Shown piece after piece: positions 62,436-63,628 of a stretch of DNA of 63,628 bases. The stretch is from Fontibacterium sp038145245 (lineage in GTDB: Bacteria > Pseudomonadota > Alphaproteobacteria > Pelagibacterales > Pelagibacteraceae): the NCBI GenBank assembly GCA_038145245.1, contig JAYQPI010000003.1, positions 1 to 63,628 on the forward strand, in the 5' to 3' direction. Below the pieces are notes generated by a model. That model worked only from the letters and a program-made list of their open reading frames with translations. It did no database searches and was not told the origin of the DNA. The position numbers were made by a program, and so were the translations under genes. The stretch's first letter is position 1. Every line of letters starts with the position of its first letter.

Positions 62436-63628
62436 ATGCGAAGAGTTGTAATCACAGGTTCAGGGATAGTATCATGCATTGGTAATAATAAAAAAGAAGT
62501 TTTAGATTCTCTTCTTAATACTAAATCTGGAATAACCTTTTCTGAAGAATATAAAAAATACAATTTTAAAAGCCAAGTCTGCGGTATTCCTAATATTAAG
62601 TACGAAGATTTAATTGATAGAAAAGTTTTGAGATTTATGGGCGATGGCTCAGCTTATGCTTATCTCTCAATGAAAGAAGCAATTGAAGAATCCGGTCTAA
62701 CTGAAAAAGAAATTAGCAACGAAAAAACTGGAATTATTATCGGATCGGGTGGCCCTTCAATTAAAAACGTAATGTTTGCGATTGATTCAACAAGAGCATC
62801 CGGTCCTAAAAAAATGGGTCCTTTTATTGTACCAAGAACAATGGCAAGCACATGCTCTGCAACACTTGCAACACCATTTAAAATCAAAGGAGTTAATTAT
62901 TCAATTAGTTCTGCTTGTGCAACGAGCGCACATTGTATTGGTAATGCTATGGAACTTATCCAATTTGGAAAACAAGATATTGTTTTTGCGGGAGGCGGTG
63001 AAGAAATAGATTGGAGCCTTTCTGCAATGTTTGATGCAATGACTGCATTATCATCAAAATATAACGATACACCACAAACGGCTTCTAGGCCTTACGATTC
63101 AAGCAGAGACGGCTTTATAATCGCAGGAGGAGCAGGTGTTGTCGTATTAGAGGAGTATGAACACGCCAAAGCTAGAGGAGCTAAAATTTTAGCCGAAATT
63201 ACAGGATATGGAGCCACATCTGATGGTTATGATATGGTTGCACCATCTGGCGAAGGTGCTGTTAGATGTATGAAAATGTCTATGCAGAATCTAAGAAATT
63301 CAAAGGTAGATTATGTTAACACTCACGGAACTTCTACTCCTGTGGGAGATACAAAAGAAATCGAGGCAATGAAAGAAGTTTTTAAAGATAAAGTTCCTCC
63401 TTTTAGTTCAACAAAATCAATCACAGGACATTCGCTTGGTGCTACTTCAGTGCAAGAAGCTATTTACTGTCTATTGATGATGAAAAATAGATTTATAGCA
63501 GCATCAGCAAACGTGAAGGATTTAGATGAAAAAATAAAAGGTTTACCTATTGTGACCGAAGTTAAAAAAAATGTAGATTTAAATTGTATAATGTCTAATA
63601 GCTTTGGTTTTGGTGGAACGAATGCAAC
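62436..63628 (+). CDS. fabB: 3-oxoacyl-ACP synthase I (C-terminus just beyond window)
   Basis: About 397 residues are visible of roughly 405. MRRVVITGSGIVSCIGN opens the protein, the catalytic cysteine is in SSACATSAHCIGNA, the first histidine in NTHGTSTPVGD, the second in STKSITGHSLGA, and SNSFGFGGTNA lies at the window edge. It elongates unsaturated intermediates made by FabA. The ATG at 62436 follows AGGGAGAATTG, a good ribosome binding site. Confidence 0.96.
   Translation, partial: MRRVVITGSGIVSCIGNNKKEVLDSLLNTKSGITFSEEYKKYNFKSQVCGIPNIKYEDLIDRKVLRFMGDGSAYAYLSMKEAIEESGLTEKEISNEKTGIIIGSGGPSIKNVMFAIDSTRASGPKKMGPFIVPRTMASTCSATLATPFKIKGVNYSISSACATSAHCIGNAMELIQFGKQDIVFAGGGEEIDWSLSAMFDAMTALSSKYNDTPQTASRPYDSSRDGFIIAGGAGVVVLEEYEHAKARGAKILAEITGYGATSDGYDMVAPSGEGAVRCMKMSMQNLRNSKVDYVNTHGTSTPVGDTKEIEAMKEVFKDKVPPFSSTKSITGHSLGATSVQEAIYCLLMMKNRFIAASANVKDLDEKIKGLPIVTEVKKNVDLNCIMSNSFGFGGTNA

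Noticed and set aside
1..63628. tRNA or rRNA genes, CRISPR arrays, insertion sequences, prophage
   Set aside because: I looked through the intergenic spaces, all below 190 bases, and saw no cloverleaf-like GGTTCAAATCC segment, regular repeat array, transposase or integrase.

Overview
The window is a strongly AT-rich (roughly 30% GC by eye), very densely coded piece of a free-living alphaproteobacterial chromosome, most like the streamlined marine SAR11 (Pelagibacterales) group. The alphaproteobacterial signs are ChvI/ChvG and RegB/RegA two-component systems, class I lysyl-tRNA synthetase, MbfA (ferritin-VIT1 fusion), the bolA / J-protein / cobS / cobT block, mutM-rpsT-dnaA-dnaN-recF-gyrB, and ubiE-ubiB-coaBC-dut. 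The SAR11-like signs are the base composition, the tiny intergenic spaces and the many overlapping gene ends; this assignment is inference. I see no rRNA or tRNA gene, mobile element, phage gene or CRISPR array. No gene-free stretch exceeds 300 bases; the longest is 8301-8483.

Layout. 1-5600: clpB (cut by the left edge), small membrane proteins, a D-amino-acid aminotransferase, a Cys-rich miniprotein and an exported hydrolase. 5602-8300: lrgA-lrgB-cytochrome b561 and azlC-azlD on the minus strand. 8484-12382: kup, then glnK-amtB with a miniature LysR-type regulator. 12443-15661: an exported histidine phosphatase, two membrane proteins, and the iron pair FTR1 + MbfA. 15662-24440: argJ, secA, accA (with an unusual membrane tail), malate synthase A, aroK-aroB, bolA. 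24476-27885: J-domain zinc protein with CobS- and CobT-like proteins. 27882-30421: VUT-family transporter, rpmB, TauE/SafE exporter, DUF3429. 30389-38041 (minus): chvI-chvG-ahcY-tsaE-amgK-lysK-pyrD in one direction. 38081-42869: polA, then an ABC ATPase, bioY and DUF6314. 42870-49075: regA and regB flanking a four-gene polyamine operon on the opposite strand. 49080-56611 (minus): gyrB, recF, dnaN, dnaA, rpsT, mutM. 56654-63628: ubiE, ubiB, coaBC, dut, a ThiF/MoeB protein, an SH3 protein, fabA and fabB (cut by the right edge).

How the genes work together. Most are housekeeping: replication, protein export, fatty acid synthesis, ubiquinone, CoA, shikimate, arginine and pyrimidine synthesis. The accessory logic concerns nutrients: ammonium sensing and uptake (glnK-amtB), iron flux (FTR1-MbfA), potassium (kup), biotin (bioY), glyoxylate use (malate synthase A), and a predicted route from a basic amino acid through agmatine and putrescine to a larger polyamine. 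The parts most worth a second look are that polyamine operon set between regA and regB, the CobS/CobT pair in a lineage thought not to make B12, the AccA membrane tail, the LysR protein reduced to its DNA-binding domain beside glnK with a repeated 11-base motif, and the almost complete absence of spacers or terminators between convergent genes.
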